DNA of 37,787 bases, from the NCBI GenBank assembly GCA_039024635.1, contig JBCCQA010000041.1, positions 1 through 37,787 on the forward strand, written 5' to 3'. Shown here in pieces: positions 16,809 to 26,527 of this stretch. How positions within the stretch are numbered: position 1 is the first letter of the stretch; each line of letters opens with the position of its first letter. A program made the position numbers and the translations under genes. The notes beneath the pieces are model-generated. The model was not told where the DNA came from. It saw nothing but the letters and a program-made list of their open reading frames with translations, and searched no databases. Source of the DNA: Kuafuiihalomonas sp039024635. Its GTDB lineage: Bacteria; Myxococcota; Kuafuiibacteriia; Kuafuiibacteriales; Kuafuiibacteriaceae.

Positions 16809-17837
16809 TCACGGGCTGGACGCTTCTTCTTTGAACTCGACGACTTCGCCAAACGAGAACGAATCGGCTGGAGAGAACCCCGCACGAACGTAGGCCTCAG
16901 GGGCCTTCTCGAAGAGGAAATCCATGAAGGCCTTGGCTACCGGGCCTGACTCTTCAGAAGAAGAGGCCACGAGAATCTCTTGGCCGAGCCGTGAGGCGTC
17001 AGGCAAACAGCGTGCTGCCAGATGTTCGGGATACTGCTGAGCCCAGTACTGGGCTAGGTGCACGAAGATCAGACCCGCATCGGCGTACCCGGCCAACAGC
17101 GCATAGGGCACGTCTCGATGCTGAATGGTCAGTCGGCCAGGGAAGCTATCAACCTCTCGAGCGAGTAGGCGTTCGACTGCGCTTGGAGGCAAGGCCGCAG
17201 AGAGGGCGCTGAGGTACTGCCGTCGAGCACCTGACTCATGGGAGCTCGCGAGAATGAGCCGAGCCTGCGTCGCGACCAGTCCCGGGAGGTCCTGGACGTC
17301 GCCTGGACCGTCCCGTCTAACGAGAAGGCCCATGCCCTGATGTCGAGCCAGGCTGCGCCCACTCCCACCAACGTAGCCGCCGACGGCCAACCTCCGAAGA
17401 GGGCCTACTCCGGCCATCACGATATCCGGCCAAAGCCCGCCCTCGCCTCGCCTCAGCGGGACGCGTAGTGTCCCAAAGCTGAGACCTCCCGACTCCAGAG
17501 CATCGACGACCATGAACTGAGGAAGAGTAATCACAAGAATCTCGTCTCGACGAACACGGCATGCCTCTCGCGAAGCACACCAACTGGGAAACTCGTCCAG
17601 GACGAGAGGGAGCAAAGCTGGAAAGTGATTGCCCTCCGTTAGGATCGTCAGCTCCGCCGAGCCGTCGACCGGGCCAATCACGTCGACGACCGTGTTCGTG
17701 TGGCCGAGGAGGCGTGGCCCAGCCAGCCGTGGGCCCGGCACGTTCCAGGCTACGACCGAGACAGAGCTGCTAGGTGCGGCCCTACAGCCGAAGGACGTCA
17801 ACAGCACGAGCCAAAACACGCGGACGGAACAGCACAT
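16809..17837 (-). CDS. ModA-like solute-binding lipoprotein
   Basis: 342 residues from ATG 17837, chosen because it places a lipoprotein signal at the N-terminus (VFWLVLLTSFGC, cysteine at about residue 18). The frame itself extends to 17930. The mature protein reads like a type 2 periplasmic-binding protein of the molybdate/tungstate or phosphate class: LTILTEGNHFPALLPLVLDE near the N-terminus, a hinge region with GLWPDIVMAG, and YALLAGYADAGLIFVHLAQY towards the C-terminus, which resembles the ModA 'AG.aDaG' segment. No ABC permease or ATPase gene is nearby, so it may serve a distant transporter or act as a sensor. It is convergent with the HTH-only LysR gene (27 bp). Its ligand cannot be read from the sequence. 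Confidence 0.75.
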   Translation of the reverse strand: MCCSVRVFWLVLLTSFGCRAAPSSSVSVVAWNVPGPRLAGPRLLGHTNTVVDVIGPVDGSAELTILTEGNHFPALLPLVLDEFPSWCASREACRVRRDEILVITLPQFMVVDALESGGLSFGTLRVPLRRGEGGLWPDIVMAGVGPLRRLAVGGYVGGSGRSLARHQGMGLLVRRDGPGDVQDLPGLVATQARLILASSHESGARRQYLSALSAALPPSAVERLLAREVDSFPGRLTIQHRDVPYALLAGYADAGLIFVHLAQYWAQQYPEHLAARCLPDASRLGQEILVASSSEESGPVAKAFMDFLFEKAPEAYVRAGFSPADSFSFGEVVEFKEEASSP

Positions 17838-18205
17838 GCGGTGGAGTGGATCTTGGGAGATTGCGTCGTTCACCATCTGCTCGAGCCCCGTTCTCTGTAC
17901 GTATAGGTCTCCATTGGGACACGTGGCCATCCAGGCAGCTTTGCCTCCTGGGTCCAGGGAGAGCTGGCAGTGTGGGCTCTCATATGTACCTCAGGATCAT
18001 GCACTCTGCGACGGCACACGATGATCTCCTTCTTGAGCCGTCGCGAGCATCATCCTCGATACGGTGGCGCTTCCTCCGAATTGCGGCACGGGCCTATCCG
18101 CAGGAGTTGTCAGCGACCAACGATCGGGTTCGGGTCTCGGTCTACGGTGTGGAGGCCGAGTTGGCACTTGCTCCGGTCCCGCCCCGGTGCGAGGTTCACG
18201 GTCCC
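17838..18205. other. Intergenic region between lipoprotein gene and formaldehyde dehydrogenase gene
   Basis: 368 bp between divergent genes. It presumably holds both promoters, but I see no clear -35/-10 pair, dyad or riboswitch. A reading frame continues upstream of frmA to 17774, but its translation has no domain resemblance and is rich in Arg and Ser, as expected of chance frames at this G+C. Confidence 0.5.
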
Positions 18206-19315
<1,110 letters not shown>

Positions 19316-19326
19316 GGTTTGGCGCG

Positions 19327-20160
19327 GTGCAGATCGCATGGGAAAAGAAGTGCTTCGGTGGCGTGCAGGGCGTCTACCGCCACGCCAGCAGCGCAACCGG
19401 AACTGAGATGCAGTTCAGTGTCTTCGTTCCGCCCGGGCCGGGTATGTCCACTCGTCATCCCGTGGTCACCTTCCTATCTGGGCTGACGTGCACGGAAGAG
19501 AACTTCACCCTGAAAGCCGGGGCTCAGCGTTGGGCCGCGGAGCTGGGGCTGGTGGTGGTGGCCCCCGACACCTCGCCCCGAGGCTTGGACCTGCCGGGGG
19601 AGCACGAAGCCTCGGACTTCGGCAGCGGAGCCGGATTCTATGTGGACGCGACCCGCGCGCCTTGGTCGGCCCACTACCGTATGTTCACCTACGTGACCGA
19701 AGAGCTTCCGGCCCTGATCGCCGATGCCTTTCCAGTCGAGACCGAGCGCTGGGGCATCATGGGCCATTCGATGGGCGGACACGGAGCCCTGGTAGCGGCT
19801 TTGCGCCGGCCCGAGCGATTTGGATCGGTTTCCGCCTTCGCCCCGATAGCCAACCCGTCCGATGTACCCTGGGGCCGCAAAGCGCTCTCCGGATACCTAG
19901 GCGACGATCCAGAGACCTGGCGCGCCTGGGATGCCAGCCGCCTGATCGAAGATGGAGCCCGGGTGCCCCACATCCTGGTGGATCAGGGGACGGACGATCC
20001 GTTCCTAGCCGAACAGCTTCGACCCGATGCGCTTCGAGCAGCCTGCGATGGGACCGGTCAGCCGCTGGAGCTGCGCATGCAGCCCGGTTACGACCACAGC
20101 TACTTCACGATCGCAACATTCATCGGCGCCCACCTGAGCTATCACGCCGCCCGTCTATGA
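19327..20160 (+). CDS. fghA: S-formylglutathione hydrolase
   Basis: 277 residues from GTG 19327, with TGAGG about nine bases upstream overlapping the previous stop. It is an esterase-D-type alpha/beta hydrolase that cleaves S-formylglutathione to formate and glutathione, completing the pathway begun by the dehydrogenase before it. The triad is readable: nucleophile S148 (GHSMGGHG), acid D223 or D224 (DQGTDDPF) and base H257 (GYDHSYF). Family signatures FLSGLTCTEENF (49-60) and APDTSPRG (79-86) are present. The length is normal. The 11-bp spacing indicates co-transcription. An ATG 11 bases further on is out of frame, which supports the GTG. Confidence 0.95.
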   Translation: MQIAWEKKCFGGVQGVYRHASSATGTEMQFSVFVPPGPGMSTRHPVVTFLSGLTCTEENFTLKAGAQRWAAELGLVVVAPDTSPRGLDLPGEHEASDFGSGAGFYVDATRAPWSAHYRMFTYVTEELPALIADAFPVETERWGIMGHSMGGHGALVAALRRPERFGSVSAFAPIANPSDVPWGRKALSGYLGDDPETWRAWDASRLIEDGARVPHILVDQGTDDPFLAEQLRPDALRAACDGTGQPLELRMQPGYDHSYFTIATFIGAHLSYHAARL

Positions 20161-20500
20161 ACTGGTCGCGATGATGCCGGGAGTCCAGTCGCGGCGATTC
20201 AGGGTCTACAGTCGCGAGAACCCCGAGATGCGTTGGAGAGCTCTCCTCGCTCGACTACCAAGGCAACCAAGTAGATACGACGCGGGTTCATCCCGCCTCC
20301 AGGAGCGTCCGAGCTCCGACGAGCTGAGCGCTCTGCGTGCGGTGGGCGACCGAGATCATTTCGCCCTTTGCGGGTTTCTGTTCTAGCTCTAGCGCCGCCA
20401 TGGGAGGACGTGGGGCATCTGGCGATCTCGACGGGTCTCCCTCCACGCTTTTTTTGTTTTCCAAGTCAGAACTGGAGGGATGGGTTCATAGGGATCTGAG
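20161..20500. other. Intergenic region before the subtilase gene
   Basis: 340 bp without a convincing gene. It contains a weak terminator-like hairpin with a T tract (about 20409-20463) for the frmA-fghA unit. The remaining 40 bp before the subtilase start would hold its promoter, though no ECF-type -35/-10 can be named with confidence. Confidence 0.4.
20409..20463 (+). terminator. Weak candidate terminator after fghA
   Basis: CGTGG (20409-20413) can pair with CCACG (20443-20447), with further GG/CC pairing across a bulge. C and seven T residues follow, then GTTTT. The loop is long and the stem imperfect. Confidence 0.3.
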
Positions 20501-22435
20501 ATGCACCTGCTTCGTTCCGTCTCGTGGTCTCTCCTCCTGGTGTTCATCTCGGTCGAAACCACACTAGCGTATCCCCATTGTCCCCTCGACCGGCAGGTGG
20601 CTATCCTCAACCCGGCCGTTTCCACGAGCTGCCTCGCGCTGCCGGGCTCCGGGTGGGTCGGCAGCCGGTTGTTCCCGGGGGCAACGCCCGGCACGGCTCT
20701 CGCTGCCTACTGTGTTTACGACTGGGTGGGACCGAGTGAGCCCCTGCCGAGTGGTCTGCCCAGCGCGGGAGGCCCCACTGACCCTCTCGAGGAGATCGCC
20801 CCAGACTGTCACATCGTGGCCGCTCATGGCCATCCGTTCACGACCGAGAACGCTTCCCAGCTGGAAACGGCGGCGTTGCTCCAGATCGAAGCCCTGAATC
20901 CCCTGCCACGTCCTTCTACTTCGACCTCTCCGACGACGGTCGTCGTGGTGGATTCGGCCGTCGACCAAGCCCCCCCTCTTCCTGGCTCAGGCTACCTGGA
21001 TCATGGCGAAGACCTCGGGACCTGGATCCGGACTTTGGCTTGTCCCGGTGGCGGTCCGGTATGTCAGGCCGAGGTAGCTACCTCCCTCGCTCTAGCCCTC
21101 CTTCGCGTGGAAGGTCAGTCGGTCCGCGATACGACAAACGGTGGCGACCACGGAAGCCTCGCCGATCTCGCAACATCGATCTTCCGTCGCTACGCCCTGC
21201 TGCCACAGCCTCCCGGGAACGTGGTCGTCAACCTTAGCTTGGGTTGGCTGCCCCACAATACGTCGCCGCTGGCGATCGGCATGCCCTCCATCGCAGAGCC
21301 CCCGGTTCGCGCGGTGTTCGATGTCCTCAGAGAAGCTTCTTGCCATGGACATCTGGTCGTGGCGGCCGCGGGCAACGTTTCGAGCGAGGCCGCTATCCCG
21401 GCCGGTCCGATCCTCCCGGCAGCATGGGAGACCCTGCCCGCCCCAGGGAGCGCGGAATGCGCCAATGACTTCGGCATCGACAGCGCCCCCGCCGACGGCT
21501 ACACGCCTCTCCTCCACGCCGTCCAGGCTTTGGACGGGCGGGATGGACTCCCGGCCATGGCGCGACCCGACTCGACGCCCCCACTCATGGCACCGGGCGC
21601 TCACGGACTCGTCGCTAGCGCCAATCTCGGAGCCCGAATCCACACCGGGGCGTACACGGGCTCATCCTGGGCGGTTGCGTCGGTCAGCGCCGTCGCGGCT
21701 ACGGTCTGGAGCTACGAGCCGCTCTTGGAGGCCCACGAGGTGATTTCCCACATCAAGAGCTCAGGCGTAGGTCTCGGCCATCCGGTCGACTTTTCGTTCG
21801 CCTCTCCCTTCGCGTTGAGCACGGCGGTCCGGGTCTCCTTCTGCCGAGCCATAAAGGACGCCTGCCTTCGGACAGGGTGCCTAGACCCGGTGAGTTGCCC
21901 ATCTGCTGCTCCCGGTCGAGACCTGAGGCCCCAGGGGCTCACCTTCAACGCAGTGGGCCTATCCCCCTTGTCTTTTGTGCATCCCGTGACGTCGACCTTC
22001 TCGGCCCCCTGCGGAGGCACTCTCGTAGAGAGCAGCAAGCACCCTGCTGGCTCGAACCATCCCTGTCCCCGCCTGGACTTCCCGACGAACTATGACGAGC
22101 CGGGAACCCACCCCGCGCCTGGGCCCATCATCTGTCCTACGTGCGTGCTCATCGGAGACCCTGTGACCCAGTTGGCCGACTTGCGCATCGGTATCTCCGA
22201 TGCAATTGGACAGTCGATCCTCTCGAATCCAGTGCTTCGCGTCGAGTACCAGAACGGACAGGATGACTTTATCATCCTTCCGATTTTTGCCTCGGACCTG
22301 TTCCCCCAAGCGGCCATCGAGGTCTTGGGGCTTCCCGTCTCGACAGGGAGTGTCCTGCGAGCAGAGTTCCAGGTCGAAGTCATCGACCCCCACGGAGCAA
22401 GCTACGTTTCGTCGAGCGAAATTCTGGTCGAGTGA
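20501..22435 (+). CDS. Secreted subtilisin-like (S8) serine protease with Cys-rich C-terminus
   Basis: 644 residues with a signal peptide (MHLLRSVSWSLLLVFISVET, cleavage near 23). A 120-residue region with paired cysteines follows and may act as a propeptide or binding domain. The S8 triad is recognisable but drifted: Asp D151 (TVVVVDSAVD), His H168 (LDHGEDLGTW instead of HGTHVAG), oxyanion N292 (VVAAAGN) and Ser S389 (TGSSWAVAS instead of GTSMAAP). NVVVNLSLGW (240-249) is the usual strand before the oxyanion hole. All four key residues are kept, so activity is plausible, though the motifs are far from standard subtilases. Residues about 430-644 form a non-catalytic, beta-rich, cysteine-containing tail. 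It runs tail to tail with the CHAT-protease gene, 4 bp between stops, next to a sigma/anti-sigma pair. Confidence 0.88.
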   Translation: MHLLRSVSWSLLLVFISVETTLAYPHCPLDRQVAILNPAVSTSCLALPGSGWVGSRLFPGATPGTALAAYCVYDWVGPSEPLPSGLPSAGGPTDPLEEIAPDCHIVAAHGHPFTTENASQLETAALLQIEALNPLPRPSTSTSPTTVVVVDSAVDQAPPLPGSGYLDHGEDLGTWIRTLACPGGGPVCQAEVATSLALALLRVEGQSVRDTTNGGDHGSLADLATSIFRRYALLPQPPGNVVVNLSLGWLPHNTSPLAIGMPSIAEPPVRAVFDVLREASCHGHLVVAAAGNVSSEAAIPAGPILPAAWETLPAPGSAECANDFGIDSAPADGYTPLLHAVQALDGRDGLPAMARPDSTPPLMAPGAHGLVASANLGARIHTGAYTGSSWAVASVSAVAATVWSYEPLLEAHEVISHIKSSGVGLGHPVDFSFASPFALSTAVRVSFCRAIKDACLRTGCLDPVSCPSAAPGRDLRPQGLTFNAVGLSPLSFVHPVTSTFSAPCGGTLVESSKHPAGSNHPCPRLDFPTNYDEPGTHPAPGPIICPTCVLIGDPVTQLADLRIGISDAIGQSILSNPVLRVEYQNGQDDFIILPIFASDLFPQAAIEVLGLPVSTGSVLRAEFQVEVIDPHGASYVSSSEILVE

Positions 22436-22439
22436 GGTT

Positions 22440-25100
22440 TCATCGAACCAAGACTCGAACGGCATCCCAGTCATCGGTCTCGCCGCTTGCCTCGAGCTGA
22501 ACCGCCCTTAGGGACTCCGCAAGGGTCGATGGTCCGCCCAACCTAAGGGCCAGCCGAGCTCCGAAGTCGTCGCTGATGGCCCGTGTTGAAGCGACCACTT
22601 CCTGTGCGCCCCGCAGTACGAACGCATGAGCCAGCCCGAGACCGACGTGCTCACTCGCCACAGCCGCTGTGCCACAACCAAGAAGGACGACGCGCTCAGG
22701 TCCCGAAGACAAGGCAAGGATGTCTGCAACCGTGAACCATGTGCCGTCATGAAGCGGAATCCCGCGACCCCAGTGTTGTAGGTCCTCGACGCCGGCGTGG
22801 CCCGCGTAGTGAAAGTACGTAGCGTCCCTCAAAGCCGCCTCCAGGTGACCCCTCGTCACGGCGTCTCCCTCCAAGGCCACGATCTCGAAGCCATCCGCGA
22901 GGAGCCGAGCTACGACTTCTCTGGTGGCGTCCCGCGCCCGTGGCAGGTCGCCAAGCGGATCCGATACGACCAAGGCCAGTCGACGCACAGATGGGTTGCT
23001 TCGAAGGCTCACCCCTTCCACAAGGAACGAAACGGCACCCGTGCGCAGAGCAGCCTCTTGCCAAGGTTCGGCCGGGCTCTCGGAGGGTCGGGCAAAGTCG
23101 GTCAAGAAGACGCGCGAGCTCTCTTCAAGCATCAACTGCAGTCCAGCCGCGAGCCCCTCTCCCTTCCGCGCAGCGACGATGAGCGCCTCCTCTGGAGTCT
23201 GCGCCATGTCGTAGCGCGTCTGACCGATGAGCAGCGAGCCTCCTAGCACCTCGCCTTCCGCCAGCGGCCGAAGGCCGATCTCTGTTGGACCCGCTATGGC
23301 TAGGGCGTCTTGAATAGCCTCCGAGGCTGCTCGACCCAGTACCTTCAACCGCCGGGTCGTCGAGCTCTGCTTGCTCTCGGCGCGACCCCAAGACCTAGCC
23401 ATCAGGGCTTCCATTTCCTGACGGGCCTTGTGGTATCGATCTAGGGCCTGGTCCCGTTGTCGCCTTTCCCCAGTGCTCAGCTCCGACAATCGAGCCCCTA
23501 CGGCCAACGATTGATTGAACCGGGCCGAGGCACGACGAAGAGCCTCGATGGCCTCCCGTGCCCTGCCTCGCCGATGTAGGAGCTCGAATAGGCTGTCCGC
23601 ACTTCGGCCGTGTATAGTTACGAACCGGGTTCTAGGTCCGCCGAGTGCTACTTCTCCAACCGCAAGATCAAGCGCCTTCTCAGCTCTCCTTAGGCGGTCG
23701 ATAGCATCGTCCAGACGGTCCAGCTTCTCCAAGGCCTGACTCTCACCCACCAAGCCGCGCCATCGAGCCATGGGGGATTTGAGGAGCTCTGCCCTGGAGG
23801 TCAGGCGTCGGTACTGCTCCAAGGCTCTTCGCGGTCGGCCCTCCAGCAGCTCAAGCCGTGCCTTCAAGTCGCGGAGCCAAAGCTCGGTGTAGGTCGTCGG
23901 CCTCGGCCCAAGGGACTCGAGACGACGAAGCCAGGTTCTCGATTCCGGGATCCTACCGTCTTGCGCGTGGGCGAGTGCGAGATCCGCAAGGAGACTCTCG
24001 TGGTTGACGCGGTCGTGGCAGTGCTCTTCGTACAGCGCAGAGGCTTTGAGACCCAGTGCGATGGCAGACTCGCGGGGTCGAAGGCCCATCTCCCGAGCCA
24101 TCACGAGCACCCACACCTTACTAGAGAGCATCCAAGCATGAGCACAGGAACGGGGTTGCTTCCGGGCCTGGACCAGCTCGGCCTCCAGAATCGACAGCGA
24201 CGCGCTCGTCATACCTGCCGAGGCCAAGACGAGCGCTCGTCGTTGGGCAGCCGTCATGGCGCTGCTGGCCAACCCAACCCGGCGCGCGAAGCGCTCCGAA
24301 CGCTCCAAGAGGCGGAGGGCGCTGGTCAGGTCTCCTCGCTGCTCTGCGACCAGTCCTCTGTAGTAGAGGAGGTGAACCGCACCTTCGGCATCCTCGGGAT
24401 GAAGCAGATCAGCAGCCCGGTCCAAGACCGCCTTGGCCTCCGAGACTCTCCAGTCGATGAGGTGCAGCCAACCTGCCGTTAGCAGCTCATTCGTCGCCAA
24501 GACCGGCAATCCAGCCTGCGCGGCGCTTCGAGAAGAACGCCCAAACAGTTCGATGGCATCAGCAGACTCTCCGCTCGCCATGGCCAATCGGGCGACGAGG
24601 GCTGCGAGCTCTGCAACCTCTCGCTCGTCGAGGAGCGCGCCGCGCAAAGAGTCGACCAACCGTCGCGTGCGCTGCAGGTCACCTCTTCGACGCGAGTCAT
24701 CGGCCTCCTTGATGACGGACAGCCTCGCGCGCTCGAGGATTGAAAGCGACCAGACCCGGCGCCGGCCGCGGGTGAGATGGAGCGTCGTCGCTGTTCCCGA
24801 GAGCTCGATCGTCGCTTGCCGGCCCCCCTCCACGGTGCGCCAGTTTGCTGAGGTTCCAGGTCCTGGCGACTCTAAGCCGAGGGCTTCTCTATCGTCCTCG
24901 GGGAGCCAAAGAACCAGGGTCGTTGGCCCCTCGACCTCGCACGCTCTTCCGGCCTGCCCAGTGGGCCTACGGAGACATCCTGAGAGGAGAACAGGGCCGA
25001 GAGACGTCACGTCGTCTTTCAGTCCTCGTCCGGAACAGTCTGAATCGGACGTGAGTAGGGCGAGAGCGAATACCGCGACCGAGCTACGGTGACCGATCAT
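22440..25100 (-). CDS. CHAT-domain cysteine protease with TPR-like repeats, predicted exported
   Basis: 886 residues from ATG 25100, which overlaps the end of the anti-sigma gene by 17 bp; an upstream start at 25148 is possible but would overlap more. The N-terminus has a hydrophobic stretch (VAVFALALL, residues 9-17) before a cysteine (TSDSDC), so it may be an exported protein or lipoprotein. A small beta domain follows (ACEVEGPTTLVLWLPEDD, about 50-130), then a long TPR-like helical repeat region (about 130-560). The C-terminal CHAT (caspase-like) protease domain lies at about 600-886, with the catalytic His in FHYAGHAG (H768) and the catalytic Cys in VVLLGCGTA (C809), both intact. CHAT proteases are caspase relatives usually released by a regulatory partner. 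Here the gene is translationally coupled to a probable anti-sigma factor and convergent with a subtilase. Confidence 0.93.
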   Translation of the reverse strand: MIGHRSSVAVFALALLTSDSDCSGRGLKDDVTSLGPVLLSGCLRRPTGQAGRACEVEGPTTLVLWLPEDDREALGLESPGPGTSANWRTVEGGRQATIELSGTATTLHLTRGRRRVWSLSILERARLSVIKEADDSRRRGDLQRTRRLVDSLRGALLDEREVAELAALVARLAMASGESADAIELFGRSSRSAAQAGLPVLATNELLTAGWLHLIDWRVSEAKAVLDRAADLLHPEDAEGAVHLLYYRGLVAEQRGDLTSALRLLERSERFARRVGLASSAMTAAQRRALVLASAGMTSASLSILEAELVQARKQPRSCAHAWMLSSKVWVLVMAREMGLRPRESAIALGLKASALYEEHCHDRVNHESLLADLALAHAQDGRIPESRTWLRRLESLGPRPTTYTELWLRDLKARLELLEGRPRRALEQYRRLTSRAELLKSPMARWRGLVGESQALEKLDRLDDAIDRLRRAEKALDLAVGEVALGGPRTRFVTIHGRSADSLFELLHRRGRAREAIEALRRASARFNQSLAVGARLSELSTGERRQRDQALDRYHKARQEMEALMARSWGRAESKQSSTTRRLKVLGRAASEAIQDALAIAGPTEIGLRPLAEGEVLGGSLLIGQTRYDMAQTPEEALIVAARKGEGLAAGLQLMLEESSRVFLTDFARPSESPAEPWQEAALRTGAVSFLVEGVSLRSNPSVRRLALVVSDPLGDLPRARDATREVVARLLADGFEIVALEGDAVTRGHLEAALRDATYFHYAGHAGVEDLQHWGRGIPLHDGTWFTVADILALSSGPERVVLLGCGTAAVASEHVGLGLAHAFVLRGAQEVVASTRAISDDFGARLALRLGGPSTLAESLRAVQLEASGETDDWDAVRVLVR

Positions 25101-25806
25101 CTGCTTGGGGGCGTATCCAAACGTCGAAGACATGGGTTTGCCAACCACGCTGGTCGGAGCCCTCGTCCGGAAGATGACCCGCGAGGGCGACGGTAGCCTT
25201 CAACGAGACCCGTCCATAGAACCCCGGGCAAAAGCTCCCTGCCCTGTCTCGCCAACGAACGACGCCCTCCGCTGATACCTCGGCTTCAAGATGGTGGGCA
25301 CAAGGCTGGCCGTCCTGTACGCTTTCGAGTCTGGCTACCAGGTCGCCCTGGACGGGATCGGATGGCCGGAGGATTACTTGCAGAGTCGAGTCCTCTCGCA
25401 TCGAGGGTAGAGTGCGCACTCCCGGGCTCGAGTCGCGAAACACCGAGTCACCCGCCCAAGTCTCGAGCGCGTATTTTGGAAGGACGGCCGGACTCGCTCG
25501 AAGGTACAAGAGCAGGGCAGCAGCGATGGGGAGAAGGGCGCCACCCTTCCATAGATGCTTGGCCCGACGCCGCCAACGCCCGGCTCTTCGGATGACCGTT
25601 CGGAGCTTGCTCTGGACGCCCTTCGAGAGCGGGTCATGGAGGGCAATAGCCGCAGCAAGCTCGGGATCTCGCTCGGCGTCCGCTTTGAGATCCTGGATCT
25701 CGCCGAACGATAGCTCTCGATTTGCGTGCGCTTCGAGTCTGGGGTCGAGCCTGGGCTCGTCCTCCAGGATCTGCGACAACTCCTTCATCCAGCGATCTTC
25801 ATTCAT
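25084..25806 (-). CDS. Probable single-pass anti-sigma factor
   Basis: 240 residues. The N-terminal cytoplasmic part (1-85) has the look of anti-sigma domains (LEAHANRELSFGEIQDLKAD, then ERDPELAAAIALHD) but lacks the His/Cys zinc motif of ZAS proteins. A membrane helix (about 86-103, GGALLPIAAALLLYL) follows a basic stretch (RRAGRWRRRAKH), giving an inside N-terminus. The outer domain (about 105-240) is beta-rich with two cysteines (QPC and SFCPGF) that could form a disulfide. The start overlaps the sigma gene by 8 bp and the end overlaps the CHAT gene, so the three are translationally coupled. Family assignment rests on position and architecture, not on a strong motif. The outer domain is the likely sensor. 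Confidence 0.8.
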   Translation of the reverse strand: MNEDRWMKELSQILEDEPRLDPRLEAHANRELSFGEIQDLKADAERDPELAAAIALHDPLSKGVQSKLRTVIRRAGRWRRRAKHLWKGGALLPIAAALLLYLRASPAVLPKYALETWAGDSVFRDSSPGVRTLPSMREDSTLQVILRPSDPVQGDLVARLESVQDGQPCAHHLEAEVSAEGVVRWRDRAGSFCPGFYGRVSLKATVALAGHLPDEGSDQRGWQTHVFDVWIRPQADDRSP

Positions 25807-26446
25807 GGACTTCTCCGTCTGGGAGCAGCTCGCTTCTCACTTCTCTTATGAGCTTCCCCAACCGGCTCTTCCAAGCATACAGCGAGGCAGGGGTAGCGCC
25901 GGTCGAAGCCGCCACGTCCGAAACTGACCTCTGCTCGAACACCAGAACCTGCAGATAGTGCCTCCCGAGCGGCGTGAGTCGTTCACGGAGACGATCAGCC
26001 ACGCGCGACATCAGCTGGCGGGCCGCTACCCTTGCTTCATGGCTGTCAGCGGCCCCGCGAACCGCACCCAGAACCCCAGGACTCATCGGCTCCTCAGTCC
26101 AAGGGTTGCGCCGCCCGCTGCGCATCGCCATCGCCACCTCACGCTCCGCGAGAAAGCCAACGAAGCTCGTGAAGCTCAGACCTCGTTCAGGATCCCAGGC
26201 CTTTAGGGCCTTACCCCCGCTGGCGAACAGAGCCGCGAAGACCTCTTGCACGAGATCCTCGAGCTCCTGCCGCAGGTTGCGTCCCCTAGCCTGCGCCCGC
26301 CGTCGAAGCAGTGCCCGGGCCACCCGGGTCTGGATGACGGGCGACAGCTCGCTGACCAAGCAGCGGCAAGCCTCCGGGTCGCCATCCAGCGCCCGGTCGA
26401 CCAACCCTCCGACCGTGGCCGGGCTTGCCCCCTCGTCTCCAAGCAT
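25799..26446 (-). CDS. ECF-like sigma-70 factor of the CHAT operon
   Basis: 215 residues. Region 2 lies at about 15-110, with the polymerase-contacting segment LRQELEDLVQEVFAALF (acidic ED kept) and the promoter-melting part AWDPERGLSFTSFVGFLAE. Region 4 lies at about 148-205 and ends in a recognition HTH (SVSDVAASTGATPASLYAWK). The linker is short, as in ECF factors. Unlike the sigma factor at 6014-6589, the acidic region 2.2 is normal, so control by an anti-sigma factor, not phosphorylation, is expected. The next gene is a membrane-anchored probable anti-sigma (8-bp overlap). It is preceded by 81 bp after the beta-helix gene on the same strand. It likely drives its own operon and perhaps the subtilase and beta-helix genes (inference). 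Confidence 0.9.
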   Translation of the reverse strand: MLGDEGASPATVGGLVDRALDGDPEACRCLVSELSPVIQTRVARALLRRRAQARGRNLRQELEDLVQEVFAALFASGGKALKAWDPERGLSFTSFVGFLAEREVAMAMRSGRRNPWTEEPMSPGVLGAVRGAADSHEARVAARQLMSRVADRLRERLTPLGRHYLQVLVFEQRSVSDVAASTGATPASLYAWKSRLGKLIREVRSELLPDGEVHE

Positions 26447-26527
26447 CCCGTACGGAAGCGATATGCTCCATACTTCCGCTTTCTGACACCCTTGGGAGTC
26501 TCGTCCTGTTCTGCCTACCGTGCCTTC

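Noticed and set aside
17774..18205. N-terminal extension of frmA by 144 residues
   Set aside because: The family starts at MQIRAAVARE; the extension is Arg/Ser-rich and has no similarity, so the ATG at 18206 is used.
26453..26478. Inverted repeat CGGAAG-N14-CTTCCG just upstream of the CHAT-operon sigma gene
   Set aside because: Arms are only 6 bp with a long spacer, too short to call an operator without conservation data.
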